Shown in pieces: positions 42,142 through 51,389 of a DNA stretch of 64,000 nucleotides. Both the position numbers and the translations under genes were made by a program. The DNA comes from Thalassotalea crassostreae (lineage in GTDB: Bacteria > Pseudomonadota > Gammaproteobacteria > Enterobacterales > Alteromonadaceae): NCBI RefSeq assembly GCF_001831495.1, contig NZ_CP017689.1:3348001-3412000 (forward strand), given 5' to 3'. The notes beneath the pieces were generated by a model. The model did not search any database and had not been told where the DNA came from. It saw only the letters and a program-made list of their open reading frames with translations. How positions within the stretch are numbered: position 1 is the stretch's first letter; each line of letters starts with the position of its first letter.

Positions 42142-42235
42142 GAATATTGCTGTACTAACACTGCTTTAGTTAATGTGGATTCGATTGTAGCGGATAAGGG
42201 CAATAGATTCTATATACGAGATGTTTGCAGTTAAC

Positions 42236-42261
42236 AAATAAAAGAGGAGCCTAAGCTCCTC
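42236..42261 (-). terminator. Rho-independent terminator of hemE
   Basis: On the minus strand GAGGAGC and GCTCCTC form a 7-bp stem around TTAG, followed by TTTTATTT. It lies 39 bases beyond the hemE stop codon. Confidence 0.82.
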
Positions 42262-42299
42262 AGATAATACCGACATAAATAACCTAAGCTCTTTTAGGC

Positions 42300-43367
42300 T
42301 TATTTATGGTATGGCTTACTAAACTTGTGCACAGCATCAATAAAATAGCCTGCATGTTCAGGATTTACGTCAGGGTGAATACCGTGGCCCAAATTAAATA
42401 CATGGCCAGTTCCGGTGTCACCAAAACCATTTAAGATAGTTTTAACTTCTTGTTCGATACGCTCTTTAGGTGCATATAACATTGATGGATCCATGTTACC
42501 TTGTAAAGCAACTTTATCACCAACACGAGCCTTCGCATCTTCGATGTTAATAGTCCAATCAAGACCTACCGCGTCACAGCCCGTTGCAGCGATTGACTCT
42601 AACCACATGCCACCGTTTTTAGTAAACAGCGTTACAGGCACTCTACGGCCTTCATTTTCACGAGTAAGTCCGTCAACGATTTTTGCCATGTATTGCAAAG
42701 AAAACTCTTTGTACATTGCAGGTGACAAAACACCACCCCATGTATCAAAAACCATTACCGATTGAGCGCCAGCTGCGATCTGTGCATTTAAATAAGAAAT
42801 GACAGAGTCTGCTAACTTGTCCAATAACAAATGTAATGTTTGCGGCTCAGCAAACATCATCTTTTTGATCTTAGTGAAAGCCTTTGAACTACCACCTTCA
42901 ACCATATAGGTTGCTAATGTCCATGGGCTACCAGAGAATCCAATTAATGGAACTTGACCATCCAATGCCTTACGAATAGAACGAACGGCGTTCATTACAT
43001 ATTGCAGCTCGCCTTCTGGATCTGGGTGGCCAATTTTTTTCACATCAGCCGCACAAGTGATCGGACGTTCAAATTTTGGACCTTCACCTGTTTCAAAATA
43101 CAAACCAAGTCCCATTGCATCTGGGATAGTTAAGATGTCACTGAATAAGATAGCAGCATCTAGAGGGAAGCGGCGCAATGGTTGAATAGTAACTTCGGTT
43201 GCCAATTCAGTATTACGACATAAACTCATAAAATCGCCAGCATCTTTACGCGTTTCTTTATATTCAGGCAAATAACGACCGGCTTGGCGCATCATCCATA
43301 CTGGAGTGTAATCTACAGGTTGACGCATCAAAGCGCGTAAATAAGTATCATTTTTTAAGTTGGTCAT
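42300..43367 (-). CDS. hemE: Uroporphyrinogen III decarboxylase
   Basis: The product has 355 residues, the usual length. The N-terminal signature [15 protein letters not shown] (residues about 22-36) holds the Arg and Gln that bind the acetate groups, and [12 protein letters not shown] carries the catalytic Asp. [17 protein letters not shown] is the second family signature, and [14 protein letters not shown] holds the conserved His. It decarboxylates four acetate side chains to give coproporphyrinogen III in haem synthesis. It is a single gene with its own terminator. In Escherichia coli it is near rsd, as here (43-45 kb). Confidence 0.97.
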   Translation of the reverse strand: MTNLKNDTYLRALMRQPVDYTPVWMMRQAGRYLPEYKETRKDAGDFMSLCRNTELATEVTIQPLRRFPLDAAILFSDILTIPDAMGLGLYFETGEGPKFERPITCAADVKKIGHPDPEGELQYVMNAVRSIRKALDGQVPLIGFSGSPWTLATYMVEGGSSKAFTKIKKMMFAEPQTLHLLLDKLADSVISYLNAQIAAGAQSVMVFDTWGGVLSPAMYKEFSLQYMAKIVDGLTRENEGRRVPVTLFTKNGGMWLESIAATGCDAVGLDWTINIEDAKARVGDKVALQGNMDPSMLYAPKERIEQEVKTILNGFGDTGTGHVFNLGHGIHPDVNPEHAGYFIDAVHKFSKPYHK

Positions 43368-43481
43368 TTTCTATTTAGATATGGTGTTGAAAAATTGAAA
43401 GTATTCTAACTAATAATCGAAAAAGATACTATAAAGCAGCGAAAACTAATTTATCTTTTGAAAGTTTTTTGTAAAAAAGTG

Positions 43482-43510
43482 TTGCACTAATGAAAACCCT
43501 TTGTTATAAA
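43482..43510 (+). promoter_or_regulatory. Orphan sigma-70 promoter
   Basis: TTGCAC and TATAAA are spaced by exactly 17 bases. A terminator lies 67 bases beyond the -10 element, with no ORF between them. This promoter therefore most likely drives a short non-coding RNA. Confidence 0.65.
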
Positions 43511-43515
43511 ATTGG

Positions 43516-43604
43516 CAAGCTTTTAAAAAATAACTAATAAGAAGCTAGTTTAACTAGACCAAACAGCGAGCATTTCAGGCCTTATCATTGATAAGGCCTT
43601 TTTA
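43516..43604 (+). ncRNA. Candidate small RNA of about 90 nucleotides
   Basis: The unit runs from the predicted start of the orphan promoter to a strong terminator. It holds an internal perfect hairpin, CTAGTT-T-AACTAG (43544-43556), then a single-stranded stretch (ACCAAACAGCGAGCATTTC), then the terminator AGGCCTTATC-ATT-GATAAGGCCT followed by TTTTT (43577-43604). No ribosome-binding site or convincing reading frame is present. I do not recognise it as Spot 42, RyhB or GcvB. A terminal stem with U-tail and an upstream single-stranded region would fit an Hfq-binding sRNA. Confidence 0.55.
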
Positions 43605-43625
43605 TTTCGTATATCCCTATACTCA

Positions 43626-43880
43626 CCCCTTCGGGGTTGCTTCGCAAAGAAATATTGTTCCAGACAATATTTTATTTGTTACATCCATGTAAAAACCCCT
43701 TCGGGGCCGCTTCGCGTATCAAATCTTTTCCCGAAAGATTTGTATTTCAGGTAAAGGATTGCTTCGGGGCTCACTCCGTTCGAAGAAAAAATATTCCCGA
43801 TAATTTTTGATTTTATGGATTCAAGTCCCTTCGGGGCTCACTCCGTTCGAAGAAATATTGTTCCAGACAATTTGTGAATT
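43626..43880. repeat. Cluster of four structured palindromic repeats
   Basis: Four imperfect copies begin near 43626, 43696, 43760 and 43828. Each starts with a CCCTTCGGGG-type hairpin (the third copy is reduced to GCTTCGGGG), continues with a CTCACTCCGTTCGAAG or related GC block, and ends with a second AT-rich hairpin such as AATATTGTTCCAGACAATATT. Copies C and D share CTTCGGGGCTCACTCCGTTC exactly. The layout resembles intergenic REP or MITE-like elements. No direct-repeat target site is evident. Confidence 0.65.
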
Positions 43881-43898
43881 TCTAGCTATGATATTGAG

Positions 43899-44774
43899 AT
43901 GCTAAATAAATTCTACTTATTAATTTTCATTCTAATCACCTCTTATGCTTGGGGGGACAAAGCCTATGCCTTAGGTGAGAAAGGTCACTACCTTGTTTGT
44001 CAACTTGCTTACCAGCAACTTTCAGCAGCACAACAAACAGACGTTAAACAACTAATGAGCTATTTTCCTGAAAGTGAAAGGAAACGTCTGAAAAAACATT
44101 TACGATTACCTAAAAAACATCAACTAACGTTTGCTGATGCCTGTTCATGGCCCGACAGCATCAAACAATTAAAGCAATATAAACAGTTCAACCAATGGCA
44201 TTTTATTAACGTTGGTCGCGATCGCACGATAATAGATAGTAGTTTTGTCAAAAGTAACTGTAAGCTAAACTGCATCATCGATGCGATTAGCTATCATCAA
44301 AAACAATTGCAGTCGCAACAAAAAGGATGGTTAAAACTGCAAGCATTGTTGTTTTTAGGTCATTGGCTTGGTGATATTCATCAACCATTGCATGTAAGTT
44401 TCAAATCAGACTTAGGGGGCAACAAAAGCTTAATTAAAGACGCTTCCAAATATTGTTCAAATTTACATCGAGTATGGGATAGCTGTTTAATCAATCATCT
44501 GAATCGAAAAACTTATGTTATTGATCAAACCTTTAAAATCGATAGCAAAGACCATTATAGTCAAGACAATATAAATTATTGGGCGACGCAATCACTCAAA
44601 ATTAGTCGTCTACCCAAGACAATGTATTGTCAGATTATTGATAGTCACTGCCAACCACATAAGCAGCCAATCATCTTGCCTAAGAACTATCAACTTGAGC
44701 AACAAGAAGTTCTACTTACTCAAATAAACCTTGCTGCAAAAAGATTATTCTTGATGATTAACAGTGACTTATAA
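43899..44774 (+). CDS. Exported S1/P1-type nuclease
   Basis: The product has 291 residues with a signal peptide (KFYLLIFILITSYAWG, cleavage near KAYA). Zinc ligands of the family are seen in order: LGEKGHYLV (His), FADACSWPDSI (Asp), WHFINV (His), ALLFLGHWLGDIHQPLHVSF (two His and Asp) and GGNKS...NLHRVWDS (His). Such nucleases cleave single-stranded DNA and RNA in the periplasm or outside the cell. The Trp that normally begins the mature protein and binds zinc with its amino group appears to be replaced (ALGEKGH instead of WGxxGH). It sits between the repeat cluster and rsd. Confidence 0.85.
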   Translation: MLNKFYLLIFILITSYAWGDKAYALGEKGHYLVCQLAYQQLSAAQQTDVKQLMSYFPESERKRLKKHLRLPKKHQLTFADACSWPDSIKQLKQYKQFNQWHFINVGRDRTIIDSSFVKSNCKLNCIIDAISYHQKQLQSQQKGWLKLQALLFLGHWLGDIHQPLHVSFKSDLGGNKSLIKDASKYCSNLHRVWDSCLINHLNRKTYVIDQTFKIDSKDHYSQDNINYWATQSLKISRLPKTMYCQIIDSHCQPHKQPIILPKNYQLEQQEVLLTQINLAAKRLFLMINSDL

Positions 44775-44974
44775 TTATAATAACGATGAGTTTATAAACC
44801 AGAAATAGGATCTATACTCAAAATAGTGATAAAAATATCATTGTATTTAACCGTACATTTGTATTATTACAATAAATTGCTGACCGACAATTGTAAAATA
44901 AGTGTTGCAATTTGCTTCAAAATTCAGTGTTATATTAATTATCTTTAATGCGTTGACGACTTGTCGGAGGGAAA

Positions 44975-45442
44975 ATGCTAACTCGTTTAGAACAAGCACA
45001 ACAACAATGGGGCGGTTCACTCAGTGCAATTGATAATTGGCTCAATGAACGTCAAGAAGTTTTAGTTAGTTACTATCAACTAGCAGGCTTAGCACCATCA
45101 GATCAAACAGATAGAGCTTTGCCTAACGCTGCCGATATCCAAGCATTTTGTCAGTTACTAATGGACTACTTATCTGCCGGACATTTTGAAGTATTCGATC
45201 AAATCGTTGCCCAATGTAAAAAGAATGGTCCAGACTCATTAGCACTAGCCCAAAAGATTTATCCCGAGATCTCAAAAACTACCGACATTGCGCTGGCATT
45301 TAATGATAAATTTGCCGAACCAGAAGATGATTCGTTTTTAGAAAGTTTTGATGCAAGTTTGTCAGTACTAGGACAAGCTCTCGAAGAAAGGTTTGAGCTT
45401 GAAGATCAATTAATTGAAGCGTTATATAAAAAGCATAGCTAA
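44975..45442 (+). CDS. rsd: Regulator of sigma D
   Basis: The product has 155 residues with GGAGGG six bases before the ATG. It is all-helical and has the Rsd/AlgQ family features: LTRLEQAQQQWGGSLSAIDNWLNERQEVLVSYYQL at the N-terminus (residues 2-36), FCQLLMDYLSAGHFEVF and LGQALEERFELEDQLI. Rsd binds domain 4 of sigma 70 and favours alternative sigma factors in stationary phase. Near hemE, as in many gammaproteobacteria. It ends at a bidirectional terminator. Confidence 0.93.
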   Translation: MLTRLEQAQQQWGGSLSAIDNWLNERQEVLVSYYQLAGLAPSDQTDRALPNAADIQAFCQLLMDYLSAGHFEVFDQIVAQCKKNGPDSLALAQKIYPEISKTTDIALAFNDKFAEPEDDSFLESFDASLSVLGQALEERFELEDQLIEALYKKHS

Positions 45443-45470
45443 ACGTTTCATAGTTCATACAATATACATA

Positions 45471-45499
45471 AAAAAACGAGGCTAAAGCCTCGTTTTTTG
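45471..45499. terminator. Bidirectional terminator between rsd and fkpA
   Basis: AAAAACGAGGC and GCCTCGTTTTT form an 11-bp stem around a TAAA loop, with T-runs on both strands. It serves the two convergent genes. Confidence 0.88.
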
Positions 45500-45566
45500 T
45501 TTATATTTGCTAGGTTATAAATAACGTTAGCCGCTAATTAATACCTTAAATATTATAACGCAGATG

Positions 45567-46307
45567 CTATTTTGCAGCCGCGTCTTCTGCAGCTGGAGCA
45601 GGCGTAGTAATATCTAATAATTCTACTTCAAAAATTAGTGTAGAGTTTGCAGGGATTTGACCAGCTGGGTTCGCACCGTAACCTAAGTTTGACGGAATAA
45701 CGAACTTGTACTTAGAACCAACACTCATTAACTGAACACCTTCAGTCCAACCAGGGATAACACGGTTTAAAGGAAATTCAATTGGCTCGCCACGGTCAAC
45801 AGAGCTATCAAATATTGTACCGTCTGTTAATGTGCCATGGTAATGAACTTTTACTGTATCAGTTGCAGCTGGTTTAGCACCTTCAGCAGCAGTTAATACT
45901 TGGTATTGAAGACCAGATTCAGTTGTTACAACACCGTCTACTTGAGCATTAGTCGATAAGAAAGCAGCGCTTGCAGCTTGTGCTTTTTCCGCTTCAATGG
46001 CAGCAAGTTCTTGTTGTTTCGTTTGCACAGTTTGACCTAAGGCCATTAGTAATTGTTGGATTTGTTCTTTATCAACCTGGCCATTACCAGCTGCGCTTTC
46101 TTCAAAACCAGCCATAATTAGATCGTGGTCTAATTGAATACCCATTTCGTCAAGATCAGCAATATTTAAATGCATGCTAGAACCTAATGCATACGCTTGT
46201 TTTTGTAGATCAGTTTCAAGTACAGCAGGCTTAGCTTCTTTTTCTTGACAGCCCATCATTGCCATTACGGCAACAGCAACCAAAGTTGGTTTAACGATAA
46301 ATTTCAT
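45567..46307 (-). CDS. fkpA: FKBP-type peptidyl-prolyl isomerase lipoprotein, FkpA-like
   Basis: The product has 246 residues with a lipobox (AVMAMMGC) near residue 20, so it is probably lipid-anchored in the periplasm. An N-terminal helical dimerisation domain (residues about 30-125, with [13 protein letters not shown] and [15 protein letters not shown]) precedes the FKBP domain (140-235). The latter shows [35 protein letters not shown] and [24 protein letters not shown]. It accelerates proline isomerisation and acts as an envelope chaperone. An Ala-rich tail follows. Its neighbours slyX and yheV are also neighbours of fkpA in Escherichia coli. Confidence 0.9.
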   Translation of the reverse strand: MKFIVKPTLVAVAVMAMMGCQEKEAKPAVLETDLQKQAYALGSSMHLNIADLDEMGIQLDHDLIMAGFEESAAGNGQVDKEQIQQLLMALGQTVQTKQQELAAIEAEKAQAASAAFLSTNAQVDGVVTTESGLQYQVLTAAEGAKPAATDTVKVHYHGTLTDGTIFDSSVDRGEPIEFPLNRVIPGWTEGVQLMSVGSKYKFVIPSNLGYGANPAGQIPANSTLIFEVELLDITTPAPAAEDAAAK

Positions 46308-46583
46308 TTATTTCTCCAGAACCACATATAAGGAGAAAACCCCAAATACATCGATAATTATTAAGTTTATTAAAAAGACACCATATACTAGCGACTAATT
46401 CGATGGTTTCATAGACCGAAAATGCCTCTATTTAGGAGTTATTTTTATACGTATGTTTAATATTGTGACAATTTTAGAGTTTTAAAGGGTAAATTTAATG
46501 AAATATGCACAACAGTGGTAAATTTTCTTTAATGGTTATTGTTTTTTAGCGATAATGGCGGAAATTATTTGAGAATGAATATC

Positions 46584-46814
46584 ATGACAGAGCAAAATTT
46601 ATTGGCGACTATGCAACAGCAAATTGAAAGCTTAGAGACAAAAACGGCGTTTCAAGACCATATCATAGAACAATTGAATAATGAGATTGCCGTGCATCAA
46701 GAACAGATCAGAGATTTAGTCGAACAACTGCACTTGATTGGCCAACGAGTTAAAGATATGAATTCATCACCCGTTGGTAAAGTAGAAGACGAAACACCAC
46801 CGCCACATTATTAA
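46584..46814 (+). CDS. slyX: SlyX family coiled-coil protein
   Basis: I choose ATG 46584, with GAGA about ten bases upstream; ATG 46575 is too close to that site and a longer frame from 46539 is unsupported. The product has 76 residues and is a single coiled coil (LLATMQQQIESLETKTAFQDHIIEQLN) ending in PPPHY, the typical SlyX C-terminus. The biochemical function is unknown. The gene is divergent from fkpA and convergent with yheV, 15 bases away, as part of the conserved fkpA-slyX-yheV block. Confidence 0.92.
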   Translation: MTEQNLLATMQQQIESLETKTAFQDHIIEQLNNEIAVHQEQIRDLVEQLHLIGQRVKDMNSSPVGKVEDETPPPHY

Positions 46815-46829
46815 AGTAGCGGCAATATG

Positions 46830-47021
46830 CTAAGGCTTGAAAACACCAATCACCTGTTCCGTTGAACGTACTTCTTGCTCAACGTTTTCGTCAGGTTGGG
46901 TCATTTCAAAGTCACAGCTTACACAAGTAACTTTTTCAACATCATGTTCTTTGTATAACGCCATAGTGTCTAAGGCATTACATTTAGGGCATTTAGCGCC
47001 AGAAATAAATCGTTTTTTCAT
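46830..47021 (-). CDS. yheV: YheV family zinc-ribbon protein
   Basis: The product has 63 residues with a four-Cys zinc ribbon, CPKCNALDTM then CVSCDFEM, and a conserved C-terminal EVRSTEQVIGVFKP. The family (DUF2387-like) is found next to slyX, slyD or kefB in gammaproteobacteria; its function is unknown. It is divergent from yheS by 85 bases. Confidence 0.92.
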   Translation of the reverse strand: MKKRFISGAKCPKCNALDTMALYKEHDVEKVTCVSCDFEMTQPDENVEQEVRSTEQVIGVFKP

Positions 47022-47106
47022 TGGTGTCTACAAACTAAAGCATTTGCGTTATTTTACCGTGAAATAACGCAGATGTAACAGCTAAAAATTAGCAAAGGAT
47101 TAAATT

Positions 47107-49020
47107 TTGATTTTTGCATCTGAAATGGGCTTATACCGCGGGGTTAAAACCTTAATAAAGTCATCTAGCTTTACCGTCCATCCTGGACATAAAGTTGGCT
47201 TAGTAGGCGCTAATGGCTGCGGTAAATCATCATTGTTTGCGTCCTTACTTGGTGAATTACAAATCGACAGTGGTTCTTTAGAAATTCCGCGTAATTGGAA
47301 AATAGCCACGGTAAAACAAGAAACACCTGCGCTTACTCAATCGGCGCTCGATTACGTAATTGATGGCGACACCGAATATCGTCTCTTAGAACAAAAATTA
47401 GAGCAGGCCCGTGCAAACAATAATGGTAGCGAAGAAGCTCACCTACTCAATCAAATAGATGTGATTCAAGGCTATAGCCTTCCTGCTCGCGCTGGCGAAT
47501 TGCTGCATGGACTGGGTTTTATGCAAGCACAATTAAGCGATAGTGTCAGTAGCTTTTCTGGTGGTTGGCGAATGCGTTTAAACCTTGCTCAGGCGCTTAT
47601 TAGCCGTGCAGATTTATTATTGCTCGATGAACCAACCAACCACTTAGATTTAGATGCGGTTTTGTGGTTGCAACGTTGGTTAAAACGTTTCGAAGGCACA
47701 CTAGTACTAATCTCTCATGATCGAGACTTTCTCGATGATGTAATAGGTCAAATTTTGCATATCGAACATCAACACGCGAAAATGTATAACGGCAATTATT
47801 CAGCGTTTGAACGCCAACGTGCCGAACATTTAGCCCAGCAAGATGCGATGTATCAAAAACAGCAGCGAGAAGTTAAACACCTTACCTCTTTTGTCGATCG
47901 CTTTAGAGCAAAAGCGACAAAAGCCAAACAAGCACAAAGCCGTTTAAAGCGTTTACAAAAGCTGCCTGATTTGATGCCAGCACACGTCGATAGTCAATTT
48001 AGTTTTCAATTTGAAAATCCAGAATATATGCCTTATCCACTGTTATCTCTTGAACACAGTGATTGCGGCTATTCGGAACAAGCTAAAATACTAACGGACG
48101 TTAAAATCAATTTAGTGCCTGGTAGCCGCATCGGTCTATTAGGTCGAAATGGCGCAGGTAAATCTACGCTGATAAAATCGTTAGCAGGCGACTTAGCATT
48201 ATTGCAAGGTACGCGATTTTGCGCACAAGAGCTTACCATAGGTTACTTTTCTCAACATCAACTTGAGCAGTTACGCACCGACGAAACAGCATTGAATCAA
48301 ATATTACTGGCTAAACCTGAATACACCGAATTACAAGCGAGAAATCATTTAGGCCGTTTTGGCTTTAGTGGCGACCAAGCACTTAATGTCATTCACACTA
48401 TGTCTGGTGGTGAGAAAGCTCGCTTAGTGCTTGCCCTAATCGTCCTGGAGAAACCACAATTATTACTTTTAGATGAACCAACTAACCACCTTGATTTAGA
48501 GATGCGTCAAGCCTTAGTGTTAGCACTTCAAGAATTTAGTGGTGCAATCATCCTTATAGCCCATGATCGCTATTTATTAGAATCATGTGTTGATGAGTTT
48601 TACATTGTTGGCAATGGCCGAGTTGAAGAGTTTGACGGCGATATCGACGATTATCAAAAATGGCTTAGCGATGAAAATAAAGCAGCCAAAAGCAAAAGTA
48701 AAGCAGATGGACAATCAGAGCGCCAAGGCAAAGAAAAAGTTGATAAGAAAGAGCAACGTAAGCAACAAGCTGAACTCCGTCAAAAAGCAGCGCCAATGCG
48801 TAAAAAAACGCAAAAGTTAGAACAACAAGTAGAAAAATGGCAGCAACAATTAGAGGAAATTGAAAGCCAACTTGCATTGCCTGAAACCTATGAAGCTGAA
48901 AATAAAGCCAAGCTTAACGAATTAATGCAACAACAAGCGAAAATCAAACCGCAATTGGAAGAAGCGGAAGAGCAATGGATGGAGCTAGAAGAGCAAATCG
49001 AAGAAATTATCAACGGCTAA
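47107..49020 (+). CDS. yheS: ABC-F family ATPase YheS
   Basis: The product has 637 residues. The start is TTG 47107, with AAAGGA eight bases upstream, and the N-terminus MIFASEMGLYRGVKTL aligns with YheS proteins, which start the same way. Two ABC domains are present: Walker A GANGCGKSS and GRNGAGKST, signature SFSGGWRMRL and TMSGGEKARL, and Walker B LLLLDEPTNHLD in both. The Pro/Tyr-interaction linker between them and a long C-terminal coiled coil (residues about 530-637) are typical of ABC-F ribosome factors. It probably relieves ribosome stalling. It is followed by a perfect inverted repeat shared with phnA. Confidence 0.95.
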   Translation: MIFASEMGLYRGVKTLIKSSSFTVHPGHKVGLVGANGCGKSSLFASLLGELQIDSGSLEIPRNWKIATVKQETPALTQSALDYVIDGDTEYRLLEQKLEQARANNNGSEEAHLLNQIDVIQGYSLPARAGELLHGLGFMQAQLSDSVSSFSGGWRMRLNLAQALISRADLLLLDEPTNHLDLDAVLWLQRWLKRFEGTLVLISHDRDFLDDVIGQILHIEHQHAKMYNGNYSAFERQRAEHLAQQDAMYQKQQREVKHLTSFVDRFRAKATKAKQAQSRLKRLQKLPDLMPAHVDSQFSFQFENPEYMPYPLLSLEHSDCGYSEQAKILTDVKINLVPGSRIGLLGRNGAGKSTLIKSLAGDLALLQGTRFCAQELTIGYFSQHQLEQLRTDETALNQILLAKPEYTELQARNHLGRFGFSGDQALNVIHTMSGGEKARLVLALIVLEKPQLLLLDEPTNHLDLEMRQALVLALQEFSGAIILIAHDRYLLESCVDEFYIVGNGRVEEFDGDIDDYQKWLSDENKAAKSKSKADGQSERQGKEKVDKKEQRKQQAELRQKAAPMRKKTQKLEQQVEKWQQQLEEIESQLALPETYEAENKAKLNELMQQQAKIKPQLEEAEEQWMELEEQIEEIING

Positions 49021-49022
49021 AT

Positions 49023-49076
49023 AAACTGGGGTCAGAGTCAGGTTTAGCTCGCTAAACCTGACTCTGACCCCAGTTT
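49023..49076. terminator. Perfect 25-bp inverted repeat, bidirectional terminator with GGGGTCAGAG core
   Basis: The arms at 49023-49047 and 49052-49076 pair without a mismatch around CTCG. Each arm contains GGGGTCAGAGTCAGG or its complement. The arms begin with AAA and end with TTTTT, so the hairpin can terminate yheS and the convergent phnA. The TGGGGTCAGAG string is often seen beside REP-associated transposase elements in proteobacteria. Confidence 0.8.
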
Positions 49077-49079
49077 TTA

Positions 49080-49655
49080 TTACATCTTTTTCACGTAATC
49101 GCTGATGATAACAATGCGTGTGCCGTTGACTCTGCCTTCGATATGTAAAGGGTTTGACGTCAATGAAATACCACGTACTGCCGTGCCTCGTTTAGCGGTA
49201 AAATTGGCACCTTTTACCACTAAATCCTTAATTAATACGACATTATCACCGGCAGCTAATGGCGCTTTGTTGTTATCTAACGTTGGCTCGTCAGCTTCTA
49301 AAGCGTCGCCGGCAGCAGAATCTGCCCATGCTCGTACATCATCTTCAAGGTACATCATATCAAGTAAATCTTGTGCCCATCCCTCAGAATCAAGGCGTTT
49401 AAGCATTCGGTAAGCCATTACTTGTACAGCAGGTACTTGTGACCACATGCTGTCATTCAAACAACGCCAGTGATTGGTATCGTATTTACCATCGGTGCTA
49501 TTTATTTGGCTTTCACATAACGCACAAACTAATACACTTTTGTCAGAATTAGGTTCAGCAACCGGCGGGACTTCGTAAACACTTAAACTATCTACGGATC
49601 CGCATAGTTCGCATTTGCTATCACAACGTGTTTTTAAAGTTTGTTCAATTGACAT
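49080..49655 (-). CDS. phnA: PhnA family zinc-ribbon protein
   Basis: The product has 191 residues. The N-terminal zinc ribbon shows CDSKCELCGS and CALCESQI, and the C-terminal PhnA domain (about residues 130-190) has GDNVVLIKDLVVKGANFTAKRGTAVRGI and ending DYVKKM. The name comes from a phosphonate locus, but phnA family proteins have no established role in phosphonate breakdown. No phn genes are nearby. Its stop codon is four bases from the perfect inverted repeat. Confidence 0.9.
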   Translation of the reverse strand: MSIEQTLKTRCDSKCELCGSVDSLSVYEVPPVAEPNSDKSVLVCALCESQINSTDGKYDTNHWRCLNDSMWSQVPAVQVMAYRMLKRLDSEGWAQDLLDMMYLEDDVRAWADSAAGDALEADEPTLDNNKAPLAAGDNVVLIKDLVVKGANFTAKRGTAVRGISLTSNPLHIEGRVNGTRIVIISDYVKKM

Positions 49656-49867
49656 GAAGATTTCCTGGATGATAAAAGCCGCTCATTATCCATAAATTTA
49701 GCAATAAAAAAAGAATTAACCACATTTAGCCTTTAATTTAGAGCAAATATAATAGGTTAATAGAAAAAATAGAGTTTCACTATTTCCTATAGACCATTAA
49801 CACACTATGCTTAACGACAAGACTCAATAACTTCTTTAAACGACATTTGTAAAACTGAAGGCGCAAA

Positions 49868-50332
49868 ATGAGAACAGCAATGAATTTTAAAAATATAATC
49901 GCAATAATCACAGCCATGACAATTACCATGGGTTGTCAAAATAATAACGCAGCAGAAAATGAAGAAAACCTAACTCTTGAAGGGCATTATTGGGTATTGA
50001 AAACAATAGCTGGCAAGAGCGCCATTAAAGGCGAAAATAATAAGCCGGTTAGTATCGAATTTCTAGCTGAAAACAATATTTATCGCGGTTTCGGTGGTTG
50101 TAATAATTATTCTGGTAGTTTCGAAAAAGAACAAAACACGATTAGCTTTGGTCCTGCGCGTGCAACTCGTAAGTTTTGCCAAACCACTATGGACCAAGAA
50201 TCAGCCTTGTTCGAGATACTAAGTAAAGCAAGTTCATACAAATTAAGTAAAGATACATTAACCGTGGGTAGTGATGTAAATCAGGTGCTTGCTGTCTTTG
50301 TCATGCAAGGCCCAACTCCCAGCAGCAAATAG
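49868..50332 (+). CDS. META-domain (HslJ-like) lipoprotein
   Basis: The product has 154 residues from ATG 49868 with GAAGG seven bases upstream. A signal with lipobox ends in TITMGC. The META domain (about residues 38-145) shows HYWVLKTIAGK, GFGGCNNYSGSF, ISFGPARATRKFC and TMDQESALFEIL, typical of HslJ-like proteins. The role is poorly known; relatives are linked to heat shock and novobiocin tolerance. It is separated from yheT by 82 bases and is probably its own unit. Confidence 0.85.
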   Translation: MRTAMNFKNIIAIITAMTITMGCQNNNAAENEENLTLEGHYWVLKTIAGKSAIKGENNKPVSIEFLAENNIYRGFGGCNNYSGSFEKEQNTISFGPARATRKFCQTTMDQESALFEILSKASSYKLSKDTLTVGSDVNQVLAVFVMQGPTPSSK

Positions 50333-50414
50333 CACATCCCAGTAGTATTGAGAAAAAGGTTTATTAAGCGTAAAGAAAGGTTATAATTCTTGCGCTTAAA
50401 CTGCTGAGAATACA

Positions 50415-51389
50415 ATGAAACAAACAAGTCAATTCACGCCAGCTTGGTGGCTTGCTAATCGCCACCTACAAACCATGGCAGGGAAGATCTTACGCCGAAA
50501 ACAACAATTACCTGTTATTGAAGAAGTTTTAGAGCTTCCTGACGGAGACTTTGTTGAATTGGCGTGGACCGAAGATCCAGATAAATACCCAACTAAGCCA
50601 ATAGTATTTGTATTACATGGCCTAGAAGGTTCAATCGACAGCCATTATGCAAAAGGTATGATGAGCTCGATAAAAGCGCGTGGTTTTGTTGGCATGTTAA
50701 TGCATTTTCGAGGCTGTGGCAGCAAACCTAATCGTCAGGGTCCGTCTTATCATAGTGGTGATACTTTCGATGTACATTATTGCGTTGATTGGCTATCAAA
50801 GCGGTTTGCGCAAAGACAAATGGGCATTCTAGGTTTTTCATTAGGTGGCAATGTTCTCGCTAAGTATTTAGCAGAAGATACTAGCAACCCTTTTAAATGC
50901 GCAGCGGTACTTTGTGCACCATTACACCTGGCAAGCTGTGCCGAACGAATCAATCGAGGTTTCTCTAAGGTATACCAAAAGTATTTGGTTGATATGCTAA
51001 AAGACAGCACGTCCGAGAAAATAAAGTTGGGCTTGGTAAATCACCTCACTTTGAATGAATTGGAGGGCATTAAAACACTATATGATTTCGATCATAAAGT
51101 AACAGCGCTCATTAATGGCTTTGAAAGTGCTAATGACTACTACGAAAAAGCGAGTGGTATATATGTACTAAATGATATTCAGACGCCTACTTTGGTAATT
51201 CATGCATTAGACGATCCGTTTTTGTGTCATAACTATATCGACAATTTAAATCTAGATAATGCGCTCGTACACTTCGAAGTGAGCAAATACGGTGGTCATG
51301 TGGGCTTTATTGGTGGTAATAATCCATTAAAACCTCAATACTACTTAGAGCAACGAGTACTAGACTTTTTTGCTGGAGAGTTTAGTTAG
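50415..51389 (+). CDS. yheT: YheT family alpha/beta hydrolase
   Basis: The product has 324 residues, the usual length. Family signatures are [13 protein letters not shown] at the N-terminus, [14 protein letters not shown] (oxyanion region), [11 protein letters not shown], the nucleophile elbow [10 protein letters not shown], and a catalytic Asp/His pair in IHALDDPFL and YGGHVGF. The family (YheT/EMB8) hydrolyses esters, with unknown natural substrate. Its last base overlaps the yheU start. Together with yheS, slyX and yheV it keeps the gammaproteobacterial order. Confidence 0.92.
   Translation: MKQTSQFTPAWWLANRHLQTMAGKILRRKQQLPVIEEVLELPDGDFVELAWTEDPDKYPTKPIVFVLHGLEGSIDSHYAKGMMSSIKARGFVGMLMHFRGCGSKPNRQGPSYHSGDTFDVHYCVDWLSKRFAQRQMGILGFSLGGNVLAKYLAEDTSNPFKCAAVLCAPLHLASCAERINRGFSKVYQKYLVDMLKDSTSEKIKLGLVNHLTLNELEGIKTLYDFDHKVTALINGFESANDYYEKASGIYVLNDIQTPTLVIHALDDPFLCHNYIDNLNLDNALVHFEVSKYGGHVGFIGGNNPLKPQYYLEQRVLDFFAGEFS

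Noticed and set aside
43626..43880. CRISPR array
   Set aside because: The repeats are unequal, unevenly spaced and contain internal hairpins with no unique spacers of constant length; no cas genes are nearby.
49080..49655. Phosphonate utilisation locus
   Set aside because: Only phnA is present; this family has no proven phosphonate role and no phn genes surround it.
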